A DNA stretch of 64,000 bases, taken from positions 5,394,001 to 5,458,000 of the forward strand of contig NZ_CP024901.1 of assembly GCF_003343245.1 (NCBI RefSeq), in the 5' to 3' direction. The DNA is from Photorhabdus laumondii subsp. laumondii (GTDB lineage Bacteria > Pseudomonadota > Gammaproteobacteria > Enterobacterales > Enterobacteriaceae). The notes under the pieces are model-generated. The model was not told the origin of the DNA and did no database searches. It saw only the letters and a list, made by a program, of their open reading frames with translations. The translations under genes and the position numbers were made by a program. Positions 53,914 through 61,456 of the stretch are shown here, piece after piece. Each line of letters begins with the position of its first letter. Position 1 is the first letter of the stretch.

Positions 53914-55092
53914 ATGGAAAATATCAAAAATATATATGACGGTATAAAATCTCGTGGCGGAAATCCGTTGAAGTGGCTAATAGCCGATGTCGACCTTCTC
54001 TATAAGTTGTCTAAAGAAGAACAACAGGAATTAAAAACCTGTTTGCTTAAGGACGCTTTTAATTTCCATTATCATAATAACCCTTACTATAAAGATATTT
54101 GTGAAAAACAAGGTATTAAACCAGAAGATATCCAGAACTATAATGATTTGGTTCGCATCCCACTCATACCCGTTGCAACTTATAAATCAGCCGAAAGTCA
54201 CCGTTTATTAAGCAAACCATTATCTGAAATCGAACATGAAATGCGCTCAACGGGTACCAGTGGAATTCCTAGCGTTTATCGTCGTTGCCACGATACGATG
54301 GATCATACAGTATTGGCTGTCTATTCCAATTATCGCAGTATGTTCAAAGTATCTGGCGGTGCCGGCCTATGCTTATGCCCGTCAACAGAAGATATTCCAG
54401 AAATGGCACTGGTCAAAATCTTTAATTTCCTGACGGGTTTATTAGATACCCGACGCTATATGATTAATCAGGACCACTTCTCCCCAGAAGATGCTTTGAA
54501 TCAATTAATCCAGTGGAAAGGCAAATTCACCCGGCATTTAATTGGCCCTCCATTCATGATCCATCGTTTTATTACGTTCCTAAAAGAGAATAATACCAAG
54601 CTCACTTTAGATCGCGATAGCATGGTAATTACTATGGGCGGCTGGAAACGTTTTACCGGGGATATGATCTCCCGCAGCGAATTGAATGCAGATATCGAAG
54701 AATGGATGGGCATTCCAGCTTCCCGGAATCGTGATATGTATGGTCTGGTTGAAGCAAACGTCCTTGCCATCGAAGATGAATATAACCATAAGCATGTTCC
54801 TCCTTATATTCATTTCTCCGTCCGTGATCCTAACGATTTAACACGTGAATTACCTGATGGCGAAACCGGACAATTAGTGATCTTAGATCCACTCTCTGTT
54901 TCCACTCCCGGCATGTTACTGACAGAAGATTTGGTCTACTTGCGTACCGATCCTAATAAATCCTGGCGTAATTCTCAGCGAATTCAGTTTGTTATGCGTA
55001 CCGCTGCTGCTAAAGAGTTTGGTTGCTGTGCGGTCAACCTTGAGAGAAAAATGTCAGACGATGAAAGTACCTCAGCTACACCCGCAGTATAA
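53914..55092 (+). CDS. LuxE-like acyl-protein synthetase (acyl-AMP ligase)
   Basis: 392 residues of the LuxE/PaaK part of the adenylate-forming superfamily. The ATP-binding motif RSTGTSGIPS is at 111-120. LuxE activates a fatty acid as acyl-AMP and takes it on a cysteine near its C-terminus (Cys364 in Photobacterium); here Cys371-Cys372 (FGCCAVNLERK) hold that place. CGGAGATG precedes the start. No luxA/B/C/D genes are near, so light production is not its job; loading an acid onto the nearby ACP or forming an activated acyl is more likely (inference). Confidence 0.85.
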   Translation: MENIKNIYDGIKSRGGNPLKWLIADVDLLYKLSKEEQQELKTCLLKDAFNFHYHNNPYYKDICEKQGIKPEDIQNYNDLVRIPLIPVATYKSAESHRLLSKPLSEIEHEMRSTGTSGIPSVYRRCHDTMDHTVLAVYSNYRSMFKVSGGAGLCLCPSTEDIPEMALVKIFNFLTGLLDTRRYMINQDHFSPEDALNQLIQWKGKFTRHLIGPPFMIHRFITFLKENNTKLTLDRDSMVITMGGWKRFTGDMISRSELNADIEEWMGIPASRNRDMYGLVEANVLAIEDEYNHKHVPPYIHFSVRDPNDLTRELPDGETGQLVILDPLSVSTPGMLLTEDLVYLRTDPNKSWRNSQRIQFVMRTAAAKEFGCCAVNLERKMSDDESTSATPAV

Positions 55093-55108
55093 ATAGCAAG
55101 GTGGAATT

Positions 55109-55465
55109 ATGTTTAACAACATCATTATTGACAACTTTTGCAATCCTGATTGCCAGGGGACGTTATCCGCCCCCACCATTAAACTGGCATTAGGTAACCC
55201 TGTATGTGGTGACAAGGTTGATATCGACCTGACATTAGATAACCAAGGGCGGGTAAATAATGCCTGTTTTCGTGCATGGGGATGTACCGCCTCCCTGGCA
55301 ATGTCTAACCAGTTTTGTCGCCATGCTAAAGGTAAGACTCTCGAAGAATTGAATGCATTATCGCCTGAAGGCATAGATGCATTATTAGGTGAGTTAGAAC
55401 CCGCACAGCAACACTGCCTTGATATGCTGCATAAGCTATTTGAGCAGCTAAAGGGAAAAATATGA
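55109..55465 (+). CDS. IscU/NifU-N-like Fe-S scaffold protein
   Basis: 118 residues. The scaffold ligands are kept: Cys33 in GNPVCGDKV with Asp35, Cys59 in AWGCTAS, His102-Cys103 in QQHCLDM. Four further cysteines (11, 15, 53, 70) are unusual; Cys11 and Cys15 replace the normal HY-NPRN segment. It may assemble a cluster or carry persulfide sulfur from the next gene product. It starts 16 bp after the LuxE-like gene and overlaps the desulfurase gene by four bases. Confidence 0.85.
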   Translation: MFNNIIIDNFCNPDCQGTLSAPTIKLALGNPVCGDKVDIDLTLDNQGRVNNACFRAWGCTASLAMSNQFCRHAKGKTLEELNALSPEGIDALLGELEPAQQHCLDMLHKLFEQLKGKI

Positions 55466-56652
55466 CAAGTCTATATTTCGACTACAACGCCACAACACCG
55501 CTAAGTGTTAAAGCACAGTTGGCGATTAAAGACGCAATGTCTGTTTTTGCTAATCCATCTAGCCACTACAGCTTAAGTAGCATGGCGAAAAAGTTGCTCA
55601 CTGACGCTAGAATATCGATGGCTGCATTGATGGGCACAGTCCCAGAGCAAATCCTGTTTACATCAGGGGGAACCGAAAGTAATAACCAAGCCTTATCCAG
55701 CTTGTTAGCAACACTTTCCGGTTCGGATCTGTCTGCTCATCATGTTATTAGCTCTTCCATTGAGCATCCGTCTGTTCTGGCACCGTTACTCTGGTATCAG
55801 CAACGCGGACTTCAGCTAACACTGATCAACCCCGATAATCAAGGACGGATAAGTGTACAAAGTATCCAGGAAAACTTGCAGCCACAAACCCGTCTGATCA
55901 CCTTAATGGCGATTAACAACGAAACCGGCGTGATCCAGCCCTATGAAGCGGTCGCCTCTTTAGCAAAAGAGGCCGGTGTTTATCTGCATATCGATGCAGT
56001 ACAGGCTATTGGTAAACGGCCTTTTAGCTGTGACACACTTTCCGGTGTAACGACCATATCTTTCTCCGGCCATAAGTTTAACGGCCCGAAAGGTATTGGC
56101 GGGCTTTACCATGCACCAGGTATTCAATTAAATCCCTTGCTACATGGTGGAGGGCAAGAACAAGGAGTACGCAGCGGCACTGAGAACACCTTAGGACTTG
56201 CTGGACTGGCGGCGGCAGCTAAAGAATCACTGAACAGCTTGCAAGGACGCTTCAATACTTACAAAACGCTCAGAACAACCTTGCTATCTCGGTTAGATCA
56301 ACATCATGTTAACTACCTAATTAATGGTAATACCAATCCAGCGTTTCAGGCACCTTGGACTCTCAATTTAAGTTTCTCGGGTATTCGTGCTGAATCGCTA
56401 GCCAGCAGGCTAGATTTACGTCACGGCATCTCTTTATCCTTAGGATCAGCCTGTAGCAATAACAAATCAACCCAACGTTCTCACGTTCTGGCTGCTATGG
56501 GATTACCCGATGATCGTATTGATAGTGCGGTACGCATCAGCTTCGGATATGCCACAAGCCAAGATGATATTGAGATATTGGCTAACGCCATCAAACAAGA
56601 AACGTATAACTTACTTAAAATTTCAGGGAAATCTTTAATCACCCAGGAATAA
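55462..56652 (+). CDS. NifS/IscS-like cysteine desulfurase
   Basis: 396 residues, class V aminotransferase fold. PLP lysine Lys205 in SFSGHKFNGPKGIGG, stacking His102 in SIEHPSVL, and catalytic Cys331 in LGSACSNNKSTQRSHVL, followed by RISFGYATSQDDI. All essential residues are present, so it should release sulfur from cysteine as persulfide. ATGA overlap with the scaffold gene makes a functional pair very likely. It is not in an isc or suf operon, so it probably serves this pathway. Confidence 0.92.
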   Translation: MTSLYFDYNATTPLSVKAQLAIKDAMSVFANPSSHYSLSSMAKKLLTDARISMAALMGTVPEQILFTSGGTESNNQALSSLLATLSGSDLSAHHVISSSIEHPSVLAPLLWYQQRGLQLTLINPDNQGRISVQSIQENLQPQTRLITLMAINNETGVIQPYEAVASLAKEAGVYLHIDAVQAIGKRPFSCDTLSGVTTISFSGHKFNGPKGIGGLYHAPGIQLNPLLHGGGQEQGVRSGTENTLGLAGLAAAAKESLNSLQGRFNTYKTLRTTLLSRLDQHHVNYLINGNTNPAFQAPWTLNLSFSGIRAESLASRLDLRHGISLSLGSACSNNKSTQRSHVLAAMGLPDDRIDSAVRISFGYATSQDDIEILANAIKQETYNLLKISGKSLITQE

Positions 56653-56684
56653 TAGAAAAATTTAAATTTTTAGGGGACATTAAT

Positions 56685-56921
56685 ATGAAACTGTTTGAAT
56701 TACTTCAATCTCAAATTACTGAATTAACCGATATCGAACCAGAAGATATTACTCTCGACACTCTACTTGATGATATTCATTTAGTGAGTCTGGATTTCGT
56801 TTCTATTCAGGTTGCGTTAAAAAGAGAAATGGGAATTCAACTGAATTTCGATAAGTTCCAGCGGGATAATACGACAACAATCGGTGACTTTGTCAATTAC
56901 GTTAGTGAATTAGCAAAATAA
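56685..56921 (+). CDS. Acyl carrier protein
   Basis: 78 residues, acidic four-helix ACP fold. The phosphopantetheine serine is Ser35 in DDIHLVSLDFVSIQV; the usual Asp before it (DSL) is Val here. AGGGGACATTAAT precedes the start. It should carry the growing chain for the ketosynthase, dehydratase and reductase genes that follow. Not the housekeeping acpP, which would lie in the fab cluster. Confidence 0.9.
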   Translation: MKLFELLQSQITELTDIEPEDITLDTLLDDIHLVSLDFVSIQVALKREMGIQLNFDKFQRDNTTTIGDFVNYVSELAK

Positions 56922-56940
56922 TCATCACGAATACACTGGG

Positions 56941-56980
56941 ATGTTAGCTGTCTATGACAATATCACAACACAGCTAACAT
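56941..56980 (+). terminator. Intra-operon hairpin between ACP and ketosynthase genes
   Basis: A perfect 11-bp stem ATGTTAGCTGT / ACAGCTAACAT with an 18-base loop, followed by TCATTTTTATG. It fits a partial terminator or a processing/stability hairpin, which would raise ACP mRNA over the downstream genes. Confidence 0.6.
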
Positions 56981-57076
56981 TCATTTTTATGATGCTTTTA
57001 TCTACCAATCCTATTATTTGGTTGTGTTAAAAAATAAAGCATGTCACCAGGAAATGAATTTTGGAGATAATGTTTC

Positions 57077-58342
57077 ATGAATATTCAAACAGGCTATCAC
57101 CGCGTTGCCGTCACAGGCTATGGTTCTATCTGTTCGCTTGGGCAAAATACCCAAGAAATTTGGGATGCAATCCTAAATTATCGTGTAGGCTACAAAAAGG
57201 AAGAACACCCAGACGCTTCTGTTGTAGCTAAATTTTTCGGTAATATCCCTTTCTCGCCTGATGTATCACGGTTTTCCAAAAAGTTATTAAAGAACCTGCC
57301 CAAATTCAGCAAACTTGGGCTGATTGCGGCGGATGAAGCAATCAAGATGGCATTTGGTAACGATAAAACCGCTCTTGACGAAAATTATTCGCCTTTTGAA
57401 CGCGGCGTCATTTTTGGCACTGGCTGGGGTGGAGAAGATGCAACCGTTGAAAACAGCCATTCCTATGCTGATCAAGGCATTGCTTCACCGATGACCAATA
57501 TTATGTCTATGCACAGCGTAGGAACAGCCGCAATTTCAATGAACTGGAACTTACGGGGATATCAAAATACCCCGGTTGCAGCTTGTGCAACCGGCAGTAT
57601 GGCGATAGGTGATGCGTTTGAACTTATCCGCAGTGGACGCACTAAAATGATGCTGGCAGGGGGTGGTGAAAGCATCAGAGATCCATTCATTGTCTGGAGT
57701 ATCGACATTCTTGGAGCATTGAGTAAAGAACAGGAATCTGTCGAAAAGGCTTGCTGCCCATTCAGTAAAGATCGTAGTGGTTTTGTTATGTCGGAGGGTG
57801 CCGCAATATTATGCCTTGAAGACTATGATTGCGCTGTTGCCAGGGGAGCTAAAATACTGGCGGAAGTGATTGGCTATGGCAATAACTCTGATGCGTCAGA
57901 TATGACCGCCCCGGCCCCAGATTGCAAAGGACGGGTCATGGCAATTCAGATGGCGCTGGAACAGGCCAAACTCTCCACCTCAGATATTCACTATATTAAT
58001 GCTCATGGGACATCAACCCCATTAAACGACATTAACGAAACCGATGTTCTAAAAATGAGCCTGGGCGAGCACGCTTATCGTATTCCTATTTCCAGTACAA
58101 AATCCTATACAGGCCATCTTATTGCCGGAGCAGGAGCAATTGAATCCATTTTCTGTCTCAAAGCGATAGAGACAGCAACGATTCCCGCAACGATGCACTT
58201 GAATAACCCTGATCCGCTATGCGATCTGGATTATGTCCCCAATATCCACCGAACTCACCAACTTATTGACACCGCTTTAAATGTTAACTACGGATTCGGT
58301 GGCACAAACTGTGCACTTATTTTCAGGAAGGCCGATAGATGA
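57077..58342 (+). CDS. Beta-ketoacyl-ACP synthase (FabF-like)
   Basis: 421 residues of the KAS I/II family. Catalytic triad Cys170 (VAACATGSMAIGDA), His310 (NAHGTSTPLND) and His347 (KSYTGHLIAGAGA), plus the glycine-rich NYGFGGTNCALIF end. It should condense acyl-ACP with malonyl-ACP. Tyr for Met in KSYTGH is a minor variation. GGAGATAATGTTTC precedes the ATG. Coupled to the next gene by ATGA. Confidence 0.9.
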   Translation: MNIQTGYHRVAVTGYGSICSLGQNTQEIWDAILNYRVGYKKEEHPDASVVAKFFGNIPFSPDVSRFSKKLLKNLPKFSKLGLIAADEAIKMAFGNDKTALDENYSPFERGVIFGTGWGGEDATVENSHSYADQGIASPMTNIMSMHSVGTAAISMNWNLRGYQNTPVAACATGSMAIGDAFELIRSGRTKMMLAGGGESIRDPFIVWSIDILGALSKEQESVEKACCPFSKDRSGFVMSEGAAILCLEDYDCAVARGAKILAEVIGYGNNSDASDMTAPAPDCKGRVMAIQMALEQAKLSTSDIHYINAHGTSTPLNDINETDVLKMSLGEHAYRIPISSTKSYTGHLIAGAGAIESIFCLKAIETATIPATMHLNNPDPLCDLDYVPNIHRTHQLIDTALNVNYGFGGTNCALIFRKADR

Positions 58343-59154
58343 ACGTTCAATTTAGCAAAAAAGATCTCAGTCAATGGGCTAAATTCTCTGGAGACTACAA
58401 TCCTATCCATTTTGATGAAAAAATCGCAAGAGAAGTTGGGTTAGGTGGTATTGCAGTACACGGCATGCTGGCCATGATCCCGCTCAAAAGCGGATACGAT
58501 TATCTGTCACAACTAAATCGGGAAATGGGCAGACAGTGGCACGTTAATTTACGCAATCCCGTACCTCTGGATGCCTGCTATTGCGTCAAAACTAAGCACA
58601 CTAACCGGAATGGGAAAACGACCTTTAATCTGCAAGACGAAACAACCAACCTGAAACCTCTGATTGGTCACTATAGTTGTTTCGATTTTTCACAAAAAAC
58701 TAGCTTTCCCGAAAAACCACGTTGCCAAGTTCCCATACAAGAGACAATAAAAAAATCCATCGAATTTAAACATACCTTCCCGGAAGTCAATGAATTCTGG
58801 ATCTTTCTTGATGCTCTGATGTTTTATCTTTTTATGCAGCAAAGTGCCAAAACTGCACTAGCAACAGAATTTAAAACCTATTTTGGCAAACAAGAACATG
58901 ATGAAACATGCCTCAAAGATCTCATTGTTTTGCATGTTATGCACACCGTGAGTTTCTCTCCAGCGCTGCTTAATCGCCAAATCCCAGATGAAATGCCAAA
59001 TATCGAATATACGATCGTACCAAAAGATACATTCGACGTTGATGGTTCGTTATACGGTACGCTGGAAATCCCGATCTGGCTGAATGGCGAAATCTCTTTA
59101 GTTGTTGAGATGAGTCTGATGGGAACAACAAAAAGAAAGCAGATTGCCAACTAA
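58339..59154 (+). CDS. MaoC-type hotdog dehydratase/hydratase
   Basis: 271 residues. The N-terminal hotdog has the hydratase-2 motif with Asp19 and His24 (SGDYNPIHFD) and GGIAVHGML; these are the catalytic pair of R-specific enoyl hydratases. The C-terminal half (about 130-271) is unlike known enzymes to me and may be a second, degenerate hotdog. Probable role: dehydration of 3-hydroxyacyl-ACP. Confidence 0.8.
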   Translation: MNVQFSKKDLSQWAKFSGDYNPIHFDEKIAREVGLGGIAVHGMLAMIPLKSGYDYLSQLNREMGRQWHVNLRNPVPLDACYCVKTKHTNRNGKTTFNLQDETTNLKPLIGHYSCFDFSQKTSFPEKPRCQVPIQETIKKSIEFKHTFPEVNEFWIFLDALMFYLFMQQSAKTALATEFKTYFGKQEHDETCLKDLIVLHVMHTVSFSPALLNRQIPDEMPNIEYTIVPKDTFDVDGSLYGTLEIPIWLNGEISLVVEMSLMGTTKRKQIAN

Positions 59155-59210
59155 AATCTGATGAATGCGGTATTGGCAGACGGATGGCATAAATTTAGAG
59201 GAATCACTTA

Positions 59211-59954
59211 ATGAATATCAGCACCCCTTGGGTTTTTATTTCAGGTGGATCACGTGGTATCGGCAAAGGCATAGTAAAAATGCTAGCAGCTCAAAACTAT
59301 CACGTGGTTTTTACCTATAAATCCAGCATAAATGAAGCACAAATATTGTGTCATGACATTGAACAGCAAGGTTATCGCTGTGAGGGCTATCAATGTGACG
59401 TCTCAAACGCGAAAGAAGTCACAACATTGTCAGCAGAACTTATCTCACAATATGGCGCTCCTTATGCCATCATCAATAACGCCGGAATTACACAAGATGC
59501 ATTGCTGATAAATATGAAAGAAGAAGAGTGGCATAATGTCATTTCCACCAATCTTTCTTCTATCTATTTAGTGAATCACTCATTTCTCCCTGAAATGATT
59601 ACTGCTGGAGAAGGCTGCATTATCCATATGAGCTCAGTCACTGCATTTAAAGCTAACTCAGGGCAAGTTAACTACGCTGCCACCAAAGCCGCCATGATCG
59701 GTATTACCCGCTCATTAGCTGTTGAAGTTGGCCGATTTAATGTCCGGGTCAATACCGTTGCGCCAGGCTTGATTGACACTGAAATGCTGGCTCATATCCC
59801 CGCGCCACATAGGAAAAAACTGTTATCTAACATCCCACTGGGCCGCTTGGGTTCAGTAGAAGATATTGCTCTGACAGTCAATTTCCTACTCAGCCCTGGA
59901 GGACGCTACATTACCGGGCAAACATTCGTTATTGATGGAGGAATGACCGCTTGA
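59211..59954 (+). CDS. 3-oxoacyl-ACP reductase (FabG-like SDR)
   Basis: 247 residues, classical short-chain dehydrogenase. Nucleotide motif SGGSRGIG (11-18), NNAG (89-92), catalytic Ser142, Tyr155 and Lys159 (GQVNYAATKA), end GQTFVIDGGMTA. AGAGGAATCACTTA precedes the ATG. Completes the ACP, ketosynthase, dehydratase and reductase set; no enoyl reductase is present, so the chain may stay unsaturated. Confidence 0.9.
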   Translation: MNISTPWVFISGGSRGIGKGIVKMLAAQNYHVVFTYKSSINEAQILCHDIEQQGYRCEGYQCDVSNAKEVTTLSAELISQYGAPYAIINNAGITQDALLINMKEEEWHNVISTNLSSIYLVNHSFLPEMITAGEGCIIHMSSVTAFKANSGQVNYAATKAAMIGITRSLAVEVGRFNVRVNTVAPGLIDTEMLAHIPAPHRKKLLSNIPLGRLGSVEDIALTVNFLLSPGGRYITGQTFVIDGGMTA

Positions 59955-60276
59955 GTCAGTTAAACAATTAACATCAATGGATTCGTAGCCCTATCCTGTG
60001 GTCATTTGTACCCAGATAAATATTCTGGGTACTGACACAAAATACCGTTAATCATTGCCAGATAAACAATCCAGCCTATCTGGTAAATGTTAATAACGAT
60101 AATAAACAATTTTAATATTAAATCATGCTCTTGGCGTTAAGTGCTAAATATTAGCAATTTTCATTTTATCAGATGAGAAGGGCTTGACCTTGTAGTCGAC
60201 TCCAAGGTGTTTAATCAAATATAGGCACATTAATTAAGACGAATTTACTTTTAATCACTGTGATAGGAGAGAACAC
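59955..60276. other. Spacer between the seven-gene operon and the efflux genes
   Basis: 322 bp. Two hairpins: GTACCCAGA/TCTGGGTAC at 60008-60032 (9 bp, 7-base loop) and CCAGATA/TATCTGG at 60058-60083 (7 bp, 12-base loop). Neither has a T-tract. A promoter for the efflux genes is likely further right, but none is clear. GGAGAG precedes the next start. Confidence 0.55.
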
Positions 60277-61449
60277 ATGACCGGAGAAATACAATCACCT
60301 CCGCTTAATGAGAAAAAGTCAAAACGTAAGTTAGCACTGATCCTCGCAACTCTCTTATTTGCTTTTGTCGGGTTGGGTTACTTCACCTATTGGCTTATTT
60401 CATTACGTCATTATCAAGCGACTGATGATGCTTACGTTGTGGGTAATCAGGTACAAGTGATGGCCCAGATCACCGGTAGCGTAACCGCCATTTATGCCGA
60501 TAATACCGACTTCGTTCAACAAGGCGATATTTTGCTACGTTTAGACTCTATTGATGCGGAACATGCTTTTGAGCGAGCGAAAAATACCTTGGCTAATAAT
60601 GTCAGGCAAACTCACCAAACCATTATTGATAATGAAAAACTATTGGCTAACATTGATCTCAAACAAACGGCATTACAACAGGCTCAAGACGATTTAAAAC
60701 GACGTGAACATTTGGGACTCACAGGTGCTATCGCCAAAGAAAATCTGATTCATTCCCGCAATAGCGTACAAATGGCAAAATCTGAGCTGAATGTTGCCCG
60801 ACAACAATATTATGCCAATAAAGCACTAGTTATAGACACCCCATTAGATCAACAACCTGCGATTAAACTGGCCGCTTCCCAGCTCCGCGATGCATGGTTA
60901 ACCTTACAGCGCACCCAGATTGTCGCGCCGGTAACAGGCTACGTTTCACGCCGCAGTGTTCAAGTAGGCTCACAAATAAAAAGTGGTGCTCCACTGATGG
61001 TTATCGTACCCGCTGACCAACTTTGGGTCGAAGCTAACTTCAAAGAAGTTCAACTTGCCAATGTGCGTATTGGTCAACCCGTAACCCTGATTAGCGATTT
61101 CTATGGTAGTGATGTCACTTATAAGGGCCGGATCGTTGGTCTTGATATGGGAACTGGCAGTGCATTTTCTTTATTGCCGGCACAAAACGCCACCGGTAAC
61201 TGGATCAAAGTAGTTCAACGTTTACCCGTTCGTGTTGAACTAGAAGCACAACAACTTATTGCTCATCCTTTACGCATCGGTTTATCCATGCACGCCGCGG
61301 TTGATACCCGAAATCAGGGTGGTCTGGTGCTTGCTGACACGCCTCGTAATGGCATTGTTTATGAAACCAACGTTTTAACTTACAACACCGTAGAAATTGA
61401 TCGGCTAATTAACGAAATCATTCAAGTTAATACCAGTCAAAATAAGTGA
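60277..61449 (+). CDS. emrA: EmrA-like membrane fusion protein
   Basis: 390 residues: short cytosolic tail rich in Lys, one transmembrane helix (about 18-40), then the HlyD pattern YQATDDAYVVGNQVQVMAQ, a coiled-coil hairpin (about 100-180) and the lipoyl half-motif (TQIVAPVTGYVSRRSVQVGSQI). It links an inner-membrane pump to TolC. It is 7 bp before emrB. The closest family name is given; the substrate is unknown. Confidence 0.85.
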   Translation: MTGEIQSPPLNEKKSKRKLALILATLLFAFVGLGYFTYWLISLRHYQATDDAYVVGNQVQVMAQITGSVTAIYADNTDFVQQGDILLRLDSIDAEHAFERAKNTLANNVRQTHQTIIDNEKLLANIDLKQTALQQAQDDLKRREHLGLTGAIAKENLIHSRNSVQMAKSELNVARQQYYANKALVIDTPLDQQPAIKLAASQLRDAWLTLQRTQIVAPVTGYVSRRSVQVGSQIKSGAPLMVIVPADQLWVEANFKEVQLANVRIGQPVTLISDFYGSDVTYKGRIVGLDMGTGSAFSLLPAQNATGNWIKVVQRLPVRVELEAQQLIAHPLRIGLSMHAAVDTRNQGGLVLADTPRNGIVYETNVLTYNTVEIDRLINEIIQVNTSQNK

Positions 61450-61456
61450 GGTTAAC

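Noticed and set aside
53914..55092. Bioluminescence lux operon, suggested by the LuxE-like gene and the likely genus
   Set aside because: No luxC, luxD, luxA or luxB genes nearby; partners are ACP, ketosynthase and sulfur genes.
55109..56652. Nitrogen-fixation (nif) genes, suggested by NifU/NifS similarity
   Set aside because: The scaffold has only the N-terminal NifU domain and no nitrogenase genes are present.
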